The position numbers and the translations under genes were made by a program. A DNA stretch of 25,691 bases from CAJXTB01 sp047626195 (GTDB lineage: Bacteria > Myxococcota_A > UBA796 > GCA-2862545): assembly GCA_047626195.1 (NCBI GenBank), contig JBLHSN010000047.1, positions 1-25,691 of the forward strand. Reading direction: 5' to 3'. The notes beneath the pieces are model-generated. The model did not search any database. It saw only the letters and a list, made by a program, of their open reading frames with translations, and had not been told where the DNA came from. Each line of letters opens with the position of its first letter. The stretch's first letter is position 1. This document shows, piece after piece, positions 15,376 through 23,685 of this stretch.

Positions 15376-17016
15376 ATGCCCCAGTTGCTCGTCCGCATTG
15401 TCATCACCCTACTCGCTGCATCAAGCTTGTCGGTCATCGCTCCACCGGTCAACTTGCACTGGCTGCACTGGGTCGCCCTGGCTCCCATGATGTGGGTGAT
15501 GCGGCCAGATATGCCTCGCAGTAATCGCTGGTTGGCCTTTACTTATGGCACGGTCAGCACACTGATCATTTTCCGCTGGCTCGCCACCACCATCATGACC
15601 TTCAGCAACCTCAATCCCGCCCTGGCCTGGATTGCGACCGGGCTATTCGCCATGGTCTTCGGTTTGCCCTGGCTGATTTTATGGACGAGCATTCATCCGC
15701 TCCGCCGACGCCTTGGGGCCGGCTGGGTGCTGGCAATTCCGGCGCTACAGGTGGTGCTCGAATACTCCCAGATGCTGATGTTCTTGTTTCCATACAATCT
15801 CGGAGTCAGCCAATACCGTACCGAATGGGTGTGGCAGCTAGGCTCGGTCACCGGCATTGCCGGCATTACCTTCCTGCTGTTCTTCGTGAATGCTACGCTG
15901 GCTGAGACGGCATTCCGACGCGCCGAAGGCAAGTCCCCCCCCTATCCATGGCTCGGAGCCGCGGCGGCTGCAGTGGTGCTCACGCTTGGCTTTGGTGCAT
16001 GGCGCCACGCCTCCATTTCGGCCCATCTCGAGACTGCAGACATTGTTCGCGTCGGCATGGTCCAGACCGACAAGACCATGCTCCACCGGTTTAGCGAGTC
16101 CCGCGCCCAGATGATTCGGGACTGGGTTGACGCTACACAGCGTCTCACCGAGGCCCACCCAGACGGCATTGACTTGGTGGTGTGGTCCGAGGGCAGCAGC
16201 CCGCGTAATGTCCACGAAGGACGTACCCACACCATGCTCCAACAGCTGGTTCAGCAAGGCGGCTTTGAGCTGCTCCTCGGCGGAGGAACCACCATTCGCA
16301 GAGACTACCCAGTCACGGACGAAGAGTGGGCCGCTCACCGCGAACGCGACCCGAACGAGTACGACCTGATCGGACACGAGCCCGGTGACTACTGGGGCGA
16401 AAACTACAACTCTGTGTACCTATTCGGGCGAGATGGAGAGATTCGCGGCCGCTACGACAAGGTCGTCCCACTCCCCTTCGGCGAGTACCTCCCACTCGCG
16501 AACATTTTTCCTATTCTCCGTACCTGGATTCAGGGGCCCGGAGACTTCCGTGCGGGCAGTGAGGTCAACACCATCTCATCTGAGTTTGCGACTCTCGGAA
16601 CCCCAATTTGCTACGAAGCTATCCTCCCGTACCTAGGCCGCCAGTACACCGACGTTGACTTGATACTCAACCCCACAAACGACGCATGGTTCAGCGAGCC
16701 CGGGCCACAGCTTCATGCCATGTTGGCGACCGGTCGCGCGATGGAACTAGGTGTTCCTTTGGTTCGAACCGCCTTCACCGGCGTCTCCATGGTTGTGCTT
16801 CCCAACGGTGACATCATCCATGAGGTCGCCCCATTCATCGCCGACGAGTCCGTCGTCAACGTCCCCGTCATGGCCTTCGATACTCCGTACAAGCGATTCG
16901 GCGACTGGTTCACCTGGCTCTGCCTCGTTGGACTCATCGTCTCGCTCGCTGCAAGCCCCTGGTTCAACGGTCAAAAGCGACCGGTCGCATCCGCGCCAGA
17001 CCCCGCCGCCCAGTGA
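15376..17016 (+). CDS. lnt: Apolipoprotein N-acyltransferase
   Basis: The 546-aa inner-membrane enzyme transfers a third acyl chain from a phospholipid to the N-terminal Cys of lipoproteins, the last maturation step before export by Lol. ATG 15376 has GAGG at 15367-15370. About six N-terminal membrane segments (residues about 5-210) precede a periplasmic nitrilase domain (about 223-495), and one helix closes the protein (about 510-527). The Glu-Lys-Cys triad is present: Glu272 in VVWSEGSSPR, Lys362 in RYDKVVPLPFGEYLP and Cys412 in GTPICYEA. The region 303-340 between Glu and Lys is a little longer than usual. Many proteins in this window carry lipoboxes and are expected substrates. The stop is 1 nt from the stop of the convergent PBP gene, leaving no room for a separate terminator. 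Confidence 0.94.
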   Translation: MPQLLVRIVITLLAASSLSVIAPPVNLHWLHWVALAPMMWVMRPDMPRSNRWLAFTYGTVSTLIIFRWLATTIMTFSNLNPALAWIATGLFAMVFGLPWLILWTSIHPLRRRLGAGWVLAIPALQVVLEYSQMLMFLFPYNLGVSQYRTEWVWQLGSVTGIAGITFLLFFVNATLAETAFRRAEGKSPPYPWLGAAAAAVVLTLGFGAWRHASISAHLETADIVRVGMVQTDKTMLHRFSESRAQMIRDWVDATQRLTEAHPDGIDLVVWSEGSSPRNVHEGRTHTMLQQLVQQGGFELLLGGGTTIRRDYPVTDEEWAAHRERDPNEYDLIGHEPGDYWGENYNSVYLFGRDGEIRGRYDKVVPLPFGEYLPLANIFPILRTWIQGPGDFRAGSEVNTISSEFATLGTPICYEAILPYLGRQYTDVDLILNPTNDAWFSEPGPQLHAMLATGRAMELGVPLVRTAFTGVSMVVLPNGDIIHEVAPFIADESVVNVPVMAFDTPYKRFGDWFTWLCLVGLIVSLAASPWFNGQKRPVASAPDPAAQ

Positions 17017-17017
17017 G

Positions 17018-19357
17018 CTAGGGCACGAACTCGGGTAGCGGTTCGTTGGCGGGCGTCATCCGCGGATTGACCACACTCGTAGGCGCCTGACCACGCGTCA
17101 GAGCGATCCAGTCCCCACCGTACTGCCACCAGGCAATCGACGGCGGCGAAGCGGCTAATCCCTCGGGTTCATTCAGAGCATCTGCGACCATCCGCCATGA
17201 CGGAAGCGCAGCCCTCCCCCCCGTCTCTGACTTACCCAGCGAACCCGTACCATCCGTACCCACCCACACCGCAATGGTGTGGTTGCGGGTCATACCCACA
17301 AACCAAGCATCGACGTTGTCGTTCGTGGTTCCCGTCTTTCCAGCACGGTCCATGCCCGGAATGTAAGCCGACCGGGCAGTTCCGCCGCGCACAACTTGAC
17401 GCAGCATGTCGCGGGTCTCGTACGCGACGGCCGGGGTCAACACAGGTTCTCCACGGGCGCCGGGCAACGTCAGCACGGAGTTCCCAATCAGCTGAGACTC
17501 GCCGGCGACAACATCGACAATCTCATCGTTGCCGTCTACCCAAGTGATGTACACCGGCTGAATCGGAACGCCATCACGAGCGATAGTGGCGTAGGCGACC
17601 GCTTGGTCCATTGGCGTGACTTCACTTGAACCCAGAGCAATCGTGGGATCACGACGAAGCGGGGTCGAAATACCAAGACCGTTGGCAACTCCGACTACCT
17701 CGTCCACGCCCACGCTCAGAGCCAACCGTACCGCAATGGTGTTGACACTCCGTGCGAGCGCTTGTCGGAGGGTCATGGAGCCCGAGAATCCGCCGCCGTA
17801 GTTCTTCGGCGACCACAGCTTTCCGCCGCCCGCAGGCAGAGAAAGAGGGCTGTCGGTCATCACATCCAGCTGGCTTGCACCATCGCGTAGGGCGGTTGCA
17901 TAGACATACGGCTTGAAGCTCGACCCCGGCTGACGCAACGCCTGGGTAGCGCGAACAAACCCCTCTAGGACCACATCCGTACCCCCAGACATGGCCAAGA
18001 CTTGGCCCGTCTCATTCTCAATGACCACCACTGCTGACTGCGCCCAAGGCTGACCGGCCAATGCAAGCTCACCGGCCTCGGTGATGCAACCAGAGAGCAC
18101 GTGACCAGACTGCACCACTGTGCTCAGCGACTGACTCGGAAAGTCGGGATCCGGCAATCGAATGCGCGCACTCCGGTCAGAGCGTTGTAGCCGCACAACA
18201 TGGGAGCCAAACAGCAGACCATCCAAGCGACGGGTTCGCGGGACGACAACGTCGATACAGTCGCCTTCCACCGGAGCAGCCAGGCCTTGCCTGACAGCCA
18301 AATAGCTGGCCACGTCGGCTAAGGGTGAGGCCAATGCACGTCGGCCTTGCCGCTCATAGTGCGCGTCTACCGCAAACTGACCGGCCGCAACAACAGTGGC
18401 TTGAAGCTCCAGATCAAGCGCTGTGTGGACTTGAAGACCCACGGAGAAGGCATCATCTACCGGCAATAACTGGCGGATTTCCCGACGAACTTGCGTAATA
18501 TAAGCGGCTTCTAGGGGAGTCTCGCCCGCCTCACGATTGGGCAGCGGAACCACGTCGTCCAGGAACTCATCCGCCTCAATTTGCGTCAGGTAGCCCATGA
18601 GGACCATGCCCCCCAGAACAATACGACGCCGCTCAAAGGCTGTTTCCATCGATCTTCTGGGTGAATATCGAGACGGTGCAGGCACAAGTCCGGCCAAAAG
18701 TGAGGCCTGACCGGCATCCATCTCGCTCGCCGGAATACCGAAGTAGTCGCGGGACGCGGCTTCCACGCCATTATTGCCAGAGCCAAGAGCCACATAGTTC
18801 ATGTACAGTTCAAGGGTGCCGCGCTTGCCAAGTTCTCGGTCGAGCCGCATGGCCAACACAGCCTCACGCACCTTGCGGTCGTAGCTGCGCTCTTCACCAA
18901 CAATGAGCTTCTTCACCAACTGCTGGGTCAACGTCGAGCCGCCCTGAACCGTGCGTCCAGCCCGATAATTGGTCAGAATCGCCCGCGCGACGCCCAGCGC
19001 ATCTACGCCCGGATGCTCAAAAAAGCGACGGTCTTCCGCTGCGACGAACGCTTGCCATACGTGGTCGGGGACATCGTCAATGTCAATCCAGTAGCGACGG
19101 TCTGCGTAGAACTGGTCTACCTTGGTACCGTCCGCGGCATACACTTCAACCGCTGATGGAGGCCTGTAGTTCTTGTACTCCGAAAGGTCGTCCGGCAAGG
19201 CCCGCAAGATGTTCAGGTCAAACCAAATATAGCCAGCGATAGCCGCCACAATGCCAAGTACGAACATTATGAAAGCCACGCGCCTCAGCGCCCTGAACGC
19301 TCGCCGAATTTTCGATGGCTTGATTTTAGTCGGCTTGGTTTCGGCCTGCTCTTCCAC
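17018..19357 (-). CDS. Class A penicillin-binding protein (PBP1A-like)
   Basis: This bifunctional enzyme polymerises glycan strands and crosslinks peptides in the periplasm. From GTG 19357 it has 779 aa: a short Lys/Arg-rich cytoplasmic tail, one membrane anchor (about 28-46), a GT51 domain with catalytic Glu108 in AAEDRRFFEHPG, GGSTLTQQLVKKL and ELYMNYVALGSGNNG, a small inserted OB-like region (about 345-425), and a transpeptidase with SSFK (Ser479), SVN (537-539) and KTGTT (674). All key residues are present. The frame stays open upstream to 19615, but that part is low-complexity and is antisense to the next gene, so I place the start at the GTG; GTG 19279 is another option. Its 5' end overlaps the start of the divergent TPR lipoprotein gene. 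Confidence 0.9.
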   Translation of the reverse strand: MEEQAETKPTKIKPSKIRRAFRALRRVAFIMFVLGIVAAIAGYIWFDLNILRALPDDLSEYKNYRPPSAVEVYAADGTKVDQFYADRRYWIDIDDVPDHVWQAFVAAEDRRFFEHPGVDALGVARAILTNYRAGRTVQGGSTLTQQLVKKLIVGEERSYDRKVREAVLAMRLDRELGKRGTLELYMNYVALGSGNNGVEAASRDYFGIPASEMDAGQASLLAGLVPAPSRYSPRRSMETAFERRRIVLGGMVLMGYLTQIEADEFLDDVVPLPNREAGETPLEAAYITQVRREIRQLLPVDDAFSVGLQVHTALDLELQATVVAAGQFAVDAHYERQGRRALASPLADVASYLAVRQGLAAPVEGDCIDVVVPRTRRLDGLLFGSHVVRLQRSDRSARIRLPDPDFPSQSLSTVVQSGHVLSGCITEAGELALAGQPWAQSAVVVIENETGQVLAMSGGTDVVLEGFVRATQALRQPGSSFKPYVYATALRDGASQLDVMTDSPLSLPAGGGKLWSPKNYGGGFSGSMTLRQALARSVNTIAVRLALSVGVDEVVGVANGLGISTPLRRDPTIALGSSEVTPMDQAVAYATIARDGVPIQPVYITWVDGNDEIVDVVAGESQLIGNSVLTLPGARGEPVLTPAVAYETRDMLRQVVRGGTARSAYIPGMDRAGKTGTTNDNVDAWFVGMTRNHTIAVWVGTDGTGSLGKSETGGRAALPSWRMVADALNEPEGLAASPPSIAWWQYGGDWIALTRGQAPTSVVNPRMTPANEPLPEFVP

Positions 19358-20864
19358 GTCAGAGACCCCGGTTGTCGAACGCGTATCCACCACCGAGCTA
19401 GATGTACCGGACATCCGCACACTCGTCGTAGATATTACCCTACCGCCCGCTCCTGGCGGACGTCGAGCAACAGAGCGAGTGGGACTGGCGCTGGCACTGT
19501 TGGAGCTGGGTCTGACCGAGATTCCCGGTGTTGTTCCACGTATGGGGGAGACACCCGTCAGCCTTGGTTTGCAGGATGTGCTGTGGGAGACCGCCGAAAT
19601 CTGGACGGCCGGCATCGAGATTACAGTCGATCCCTGGGAAATTCAGTGGTCTTTATGTGACGAGGAAGGGGAGTGCGCTCTGAGCCGCTCATCCGCTGGC
19701 TCCCCGACTAAACCCGCTGCGGCGGTTGGCGAAGTCCTAGACGCGGTAGCCACACAAACGGGCCGAGCCCCCCACCCTGACCTCCATCAACGTTGGGTTG
19801 AGGACCTGGCCACGGAGGACGACTACACTGTGCTCGTAGCGGGGAGGGCAGGCGCCAGCTTCTACGGACTGCTTCCACCCATTCCGGAGCAGGATTGGGG
19901 AAACTCGCAACGAGACCCAGTGGCAAAGGCGCGGTTACTCGACCCGACACTGGCCCCTATTGCTTGGCTCGCCTCCCGACGCGCGCTCGCTGGCGCCAAA
20001 GACAGAACGGCTCTACCGCTGTTGGAGAACGCCCGCGCCGCCCGACCGGGTAGTCCAGTGCTCGATGCCGACCTCGCCGCTGCCCATGCACTCGCTGGCC
20101 GATACGGAGCGGCACAGCGCGCCTGGCAAGCCATCGATGATGCCTACCCGGCAGAGCCCCGCTTCCACATGCCGAGTGCCCGCGCGGCCTTGATGGCGGG
20201 CGACCCCAAAGTCGGTCTGACCCACGTCATCGACCTTCCCGAGCGCGACCAACGAACGCATGACGTCGCCTTACTGCGAGTTGCCCTCGCGGATGCCCTC
20301 CACTCAGGAGGGCAAGACCTCGACGCTGTTCTCGCCGGATGGCAAGCGACAGACCCGAACAATCCAGAACCTGTACAGCGGCGCATTCGCTTGCGGATTG
20401 CCCTACAGGACTACGCCGGCGCACTGGGCATGGTGAGCCTGTTGCGCGACCGCGCAACCATGGACGAAGCAGACAAGCTGGAGGTCGCGCTTCTCGCATC
20501 ACTGGGTCGTTTCAACGACGCAGCCGATATCGCCGACTCACGCGGAGATGAGCAAACCGCGGTGCGACTCCGCGCACGGGCCAATGACACGCCCGCCCAC
20601 CTTCTCACAGACCCCCATCCTGCCGCAGTGCGCTGGCTCGCCCGAGATGCCTTTGAGTGGGGCGACTACACAAGCGCTCTGACCCTCTCTGACGCCGCCT
20701 TAAGAACCGACCAACACAACACGGCGAGCCTGCGAATGCGAGCGGACGCACTGCGTCGGCTCGACCGAGTCCCGCAAGCACAAGCAGCCCAGCTGACCGC
20801 TGACCGGGCCGAGCGCTACTCAGTCACCGTTGCGGTCAGCACAGAGCCTGACAAGACGCCGTGA
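19269..20864 (+). CDS. TPR-like lipoprotein
   Basis: From ATG 19269 the product is 531 aa with a lipoprotein signal (hydrophobic LILVGLVSA then Cys27, lipobox V-S-A-C). A mixed alpha/beta N-terminal domain follows (about 37-165, beginning LDVPDIRTLVVDITLPPAP), and then a long all-alpha C-terminal part (about 205-525) of helical pairs with A/G/L spacing typical of tetratricopeptide repeats (for example SPVLDADLAAAHALAGRYG and WGDYTSALTLSDAALRTDQ). Such proteins act as envelope scaffolds. The start is uncertain: TTG 19320 would give a shorter signal lacking positive charge, and no start has a good ribosome site. The signal region is antisense to the N-terminal codons of the PBP gene; coding from about 19390 onward is firm. 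The 3' end overlaps the convergent secreted-protein gene by 49 bp. Confidence 0.75.
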   Translation: MKATRLSALNARRIFDGLILVGLVSACSSTSETPVVERVSTTELDVPDIRTLVVDITLPPAPGGRRATERVGLALALLELGLTEIPGVVPRMGETPVSLGLQDVLWETAEIWTAGIEITVDPWEIQWSLCDEEGECALSRSSAGSPTKPAAAVGEVLDAVATQTGRAPHPDLHQRWVEDLATEDDYTVLVAGRAGASFYGLLPPIPEQDWGNSQRDPVAKARLLDPTLAPIAWLASRRALAGAKDRTALPLLENARAARPGSPVLDADLAAAHALAGRYGAAQRAWQAIDDAYPAEPRFHMPSARAALMAGDPKVGLTHVIDLPERDQRTHDVALLRVALADALHSGGQDLDAVLAGWQATDPNNPEPVQRRIRLRIALQDYAGALGMVSLLRDRATMDEADKLEVALLASLGRFNDAADIADSRGDEQTAVRLRARANDTPAHLLTDPHPAAVRWLARDAFEWGDYTSALTLSDAALRTDQHNTASLRMRADALRRLDRVPQAQAAQLTADRAERYSVTVAVSTEPDKTP

Positions 20865-21490
20865 GCAATACAGGAACATTGCGCATCTGACGCAATACAC
20901 GCCCGTTGGTCGCTGATGACAACGGGCTGGGCGAGAGGCTGTGGTTGGCCGTCGAGACACAGCACACCGGGCCCGGACCATGCGAAAACCGCGGGTACCG
21001 CTCGACCGCCAAGAGCATTAAACGCCACCAGCGAACCCCCGCAGCGGCGCTGCAGCGGCGCCATGTGGCGTCCGTGCCACATTCGTGACTCGGCGAAGGA
21101 GCGTTCGTGCACTGCCACCCGCTGGGCAAGAACCACCCGTTCGATGTTGTCCGACCCGGTCATAACCGGTGTAAGCAAGGGGTTCTCGGCCATAGAAGAC
21201 GTATTTCGAGCCAGACTGCGCGCGCGTTGAACCACATCACGCCACGCGGTCCCGAAAACAGCGGACCGTGCCGCAACCCCTCCCGCGCCCGAGTCACAGG
21301 CAGAGCTGGCACCCGATTCCACCCAGGCATTTTGGGTCGTCCCGACCACGTCCGCGAGTAGGTCAGCAACGGCCAACTCTTTGGCCAAGCGACTATTCGC
21401 AGCCCGCAGATCAGCGACCGACGGAGCCAACTCCGCGGCTTCGTCCTGCGCCTGCGCGACACCAGCCGCAATCAGAAAAGTCCACCACAT
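20816..21490 (-). CDS. Small Cys-containing secreted protein, unknown function
   Basis: The 224-aa product starts at ATG 21490, where a short Sec signal begins (MWWTFLIAAGVAQA, mature start QDEAAELAP). A helical, probably coiled-coil segment comes next (about 20-50: VADLRAANSRLAKELAVADL), then an Ala/Ser-rich middle and a C-terminal half with six Cys after the signal (including RACIASD and QCSC near the end), suited to disulfides in the periplasm. I do not recognise a family. The frame extends to 21685, but the upstream part overlaps the divergent activator gene and has no signal, so the ATG is preferred. Its last 49 bp overlap the end of the convergent TPR lipoprotein gene; both ends look like genuine coding. 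The 64-bp gap to the activator gene probably holds divergent promoters. Confidence 0.65.
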   Translation of the reverse strand: MWWTFLIAAGVAQAQDEAAELAPSVADLRAANSRLAKELAVADLLADVVGTTQNAWVESGASSACDSGAGGVAARSAVFGTAWRDVVQRARSLARNTSSMAENPLLTPVMTGSDNIERVVLAQRVAVHERSFAESRMWHGRHMAPLQRRCGGSLVAFNALGGRAVPAVFAWSGPGVLCLDGQPQPLAQPVVISDQRACIASDAQCSCIAHGVLSGSVLTATVTE

Positions 21491-21554
21491 GCGTCGTTCT
21501 ATGACCCGCCTGCGGCTCACATGCACTAGACCATGACTCGAAACTGGAGAACAT

Positions 21555-22952
21555 GTGTCCCGCGGCACCCTGGCGCTCACCATACACGGGCCTTCCCTCC
21601 CGCTATCTCTCGCCGACGACCTGCGACAGGCTGGGTTTACGGTCCAGCGTTTTTCGACGATTGAGGAGGTTGCGGCAGAGGCCATTTCAAATGCCTTCGA
21701 TGTTGTGTTGGCAAGCCTGGACCTAAACCTTGAACAGCACCGAACCGCTGCCGGTGTTGTGGCTCAAGCAAGTCCTGGCACTCCCCTCATTGCCATTGCC
21801 GGTAGGAGCAGCACCAAGGACATCGTCGAGACTCTGCTGGCGGGAGCCGTAGATGTCTTGGAGTGGCCGGTATCTACGCCAGTCTTGTGCTTGACCATAG
21901 ACCGCACCGTCGCCAACAGTCGAATGCGTCGAGAGCTTCGCACCGCCCGTCGAAACCAACGTGCCGCGACAGGGTCCATGCTGTCGAAGAGTTCGGCAAT
22001 GATGAGCTTGGCGCGTACGGTGTCTCGGGTGGCAAACATGCCAAGCAGCGTCCTCATCCTGGGAGAGAGCGGTACTGGAAAGGAACTCGTTGCCCGCGAA
22101 CTCCACCAGCAGAGTGAAAGAAGAGACGCACCCTTCGTAGCCATCAACTGCGCGGCCATGCCCGAGCACTTGCTAGAAAGCGAGCTGTTCGGACATATCA
22201 AGGGCGCCTTCACCGATGCCCACACGAGCCGTGAAGGCCTGCTCATTCGTGCCTCCCACGGTACGCTCTTCCTCGACGAAATCGGCGATATGCCGCCTGC
22301 CGTTCAGCCCAAATTACTACGCGCCCTCCAAGATCGCGTGGTCCGCCCGGTGGGAGGTGACACCGACATTCCCTTCCATGCTCGCATCGTCGCAGCCACT
22401 CACCAGGACCTCGACAAAGCGGTCGAGAACAAGACCTTCCGGGCGGACTTATTGTACCGCCTAGACGTCATCCGCCTGGAGATTCCACCGCTTCGTGCAC
22501 GGGCCAACGACGTCCTACTCCTCGCACATCACTTTCTAGACCGGTTCGCCAACTCCCTCCACAGCGACGTCCGAACCCTGTCCCCTGCCGCTGCCAGAGT
22601 CCTCCTAAGCTACCCTTGGCCAGGCAACGTCCGAGAGCTACAGAACTGTATGGAACGGGCTGTCGCTATGGCCGAAGGCGACGTCATCGACGCACAGGAC
22701 TTGCCCACACGCCTTAGCCAATGGGTGGAGGCTGCTCCGGAAGCCGCATCCGCTGACAGACTACAGACCTTGCAGTCCGTGGAACGGGCGCACATCTACC
22801 GGGTGCTGCGCGCCTGCTCCAACAACAAGGCGCGCACAGCCAAGGTGTTGGGCATTGATCGGAAGACCCTACATCGCAAGTTGACCCTATTTGGGTCGGA
22901 CGAAACGCCCCACAAGGGGCAAAACGCCCCACACACATCACGAAACGAGTAG
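21555..22952 (+). CDS. Sigma-54-dependent activator with degenerate receiver domain
   Basis: The 465-aa product starts at GTG 21555 with GGAG at 21546-21549. Residues 1-120 have the receiver fold (NtrC type), but the phosphoacceptor Asp is Ser54 (VVLASLDL) and the N-terminal acidic pair is absent (ALTIHGPSL), so it is unlikely to be phosphorylated. The AAA+ domain (about 142-385) is complete: Walker A GESGTGKE (170-177), sigma-54-contact loop GAFTDA (217-222, the common variant of GAFTGA), Walker B GTLFLDEIGDMP (236-247), and FRADLLYRL and YPWPGNVREL. The C-terminus (about 405-443) is a Fis-type helix-turn-helix (KARTAKVLGIDRKTLHRKL). It activates RNA polymerase with sigma-54. The next gene, pal, has a sigma-54 promoter, making it the obvious target. 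Confidence 0.93.
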   Translation: MSRGTLALTIHGPSLPLSLADDLRQAGFTVQRFSTIEEVAAEAISNAFDVVLASLDLNLEQHRTAAGVVAQASPGTPLIAIAGRSSTKDIVETLLAGAVDVLEWPVSTPVLCLTIDRTVANSRMRRELRTARRNQRAATGSMLSKSSAMMSLARTVSRVANMPSSVLILGESGTGKELVARELHQQSERRDAPFVAINCAAMPEHLLESELFGHIKGAFTDAHTSREGLLIRASHGTLFLDEIGDMPPAVQPKLLRALQDRVVRPVGGDTDIPFHARIVAATHQDLDKAVENKTFRADLLYRLDVIRLEIPPLRARANDVLLLAHHFLDRFANSLHSDVRTLSPAAARVLLSYPWPGNVRELQNCMERAVAMAEGDVIDAQDLPTRLSQWVEAAPEAASADRLQTLQSVERAHIYRVLRACSNNKARTAKVLGIDRKTLHRKLTLFGSDETPHKGQNAPHTSRNE

Positions 22953-22960
22953 CCAGTAAA

Positions 22961-23009
22961 CGACCGATAGTGCTGCTAGTAAAGTCACACTAGTTCTACA
23001 CACCGGTCG
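22961..23009. promoter_or_regulatory. Nested palindrome, candidate activator site before pal
   Basis: CTAGT (22976-22980) and ACTAG (22989-22993) form an inverted repeat with an 8-nt spacer. It is nested inside CGACCG (22961-22966) and CGGTCG (23004-23009), with both pairs centred at 22985. It ends 9 bp before the sigma-54 promoter. It could be the dyad bound by the Fis-type domain of the upstream activator, or a weak transcription end for that gene. Confidence 0.4.
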
Positions 23010-23017
23010 CCCCGAAG

Positions 23018-23034
23018 TTGGCACGGCCGATGCA
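23018..23034 (+). promoter_or_regulatory. Sigma-54 promoter of the Pal-like gene
   Basis: TTGGCACGGCCGATGCA matches the sigma-54 consensus (YTGGCACG-R-N3-TTGCW) at all fixed positions but one (ATGC for TTGC). The invariant GG (23020-23021) and GC (23032-23033) are 12 bp apart, as required. Transcription would start near 23045, giving a leader of about 45 nt before ATG 23090. Confidence 0.72.
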
Positions 23035-23089
23035 CACTGGCCCTTGTTCGGATCAACCGACACCGGCCTTCGTGGCCTTGAGCCCCAAA

Positions 23090-23626
23090 ATGACTCGCAT
23101 CGCAACGCTCGTTCTCATCTCCGCCTTTTTCGCCCCCGGCTGCAAGAAGACCGCACCCAATGTCATGGCTGACGACGTCGAAATGTCTTCGTCCAACACT
23201 ATGGAAACCACTCGTTCGGTCACCACCCAAGAGCAGAAGACCCAAGCCGCCAGCGAGCTGTCCAGCAACTTCGCTCGCGTTCGTTTCGAGCTGAACAGCG
23301 ACGAACTCGACGACGACTCCATGTCGGCGCTCACCGCCAACGCCACCATTCTGTCCAACTTTCCGAGCCTGATGGTCGAAGTCCAAGGCCATGCAGACGA
23401 GCAAGGCACCACCGACTACAACTTGGCTCTCGGTCAGCGTCGGGCCACCGCCGTCAGCCGCTACCTACAAGCCCAGGGGGTCGCGAGCGACCAGCTGCTC
23501 ACCGTGTCTTTCGGCGAGGAACGCCCCGCGGTCATGGGCCACTCTGAGAGCTCTTGGTCACAAAACCGCCGCGCCGAGTTCCGCGTCATCGTTCCCCAAG
23601 CAGGAATCGCAGGCTCCGTCGAGTAG
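23090..23626 (+). CDS. pal: Peptidoglycan-associated OmpA-family lipoprotein (Pal-like)
   Basis: The 178-aa product starts at ATG 23090, giving a lipoprotein signal (MTRIATLVLISAFFAPGC, lipid Cys18); the longer frame from 23018 would hide it and would begin inside the promoter. A Ser/Thr-rich linker (about 20-60) leads to an OmpA domain (about 62-168). GHADEQGTTDYNLALGQRRA carries the Asp and Arg that hold diaminopimelate in peptidoglycan, followed by VSFGEERPAVMGH and SQNRRAEF, a text typical of Pal. It anchors the outer membrane to the cell wall. Unlike classical pal it is not next to tolB or ybgF-type genes; instead it follows a sigma-54 activator and has a sigma-54 promoter, so it may be a conditional paralogue of a housekeeping Pal. 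Confidence 0.88.
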   Translation: MTRIATLVLISAFFAPGCKKTAPNVMADDVEMSSSNTMETTRSVTTQEQKTQAASELSSNFARVRFELNSDELDDDSMSALTANATILSNFPSLMVEVQGHADEQGTTDYNLALGQRRATAVSRYLQAQGVASDQLLTVSFGEERPAVMGHSESSWSQNRRAEFRVIVPQAGIAGSVE

Positions 23627-23640
23627 CGCAACGGTCACCG

Positions 23641-23666
23641 GGTGGCTTGGTTCACGCCAAGCCATC
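23641..23666 (+). terminator. Hairpin after the Pal-like gene
   Basis: GGTGGCTTGG (23641-23650) pairs with CCAAGCCATC (23657-23666) through ten pairs, one G-U, around a TTCACG loop. It lies 14 nt after the stop. No U-tract follows, but position and strength suggest the end of the pal transcript. Confidence 0.5.
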
Positions 23667-23685
23667 ACTCGTCCCGGGAGGGTCG

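Noticed and set aside
16755..16775. GGTTCGAACC palindrome resembling a tRNA T-arm
   Set aside because: It lies inside the lnt coding frame and no acceptor, D or anticodon stems fit around it.
19358..19615. N-terminal extension of the PBP
   Set aside because: Low-complexity Ser/Thr/Arg text, antisense to good coding sequence of the TPR lipoprotein.
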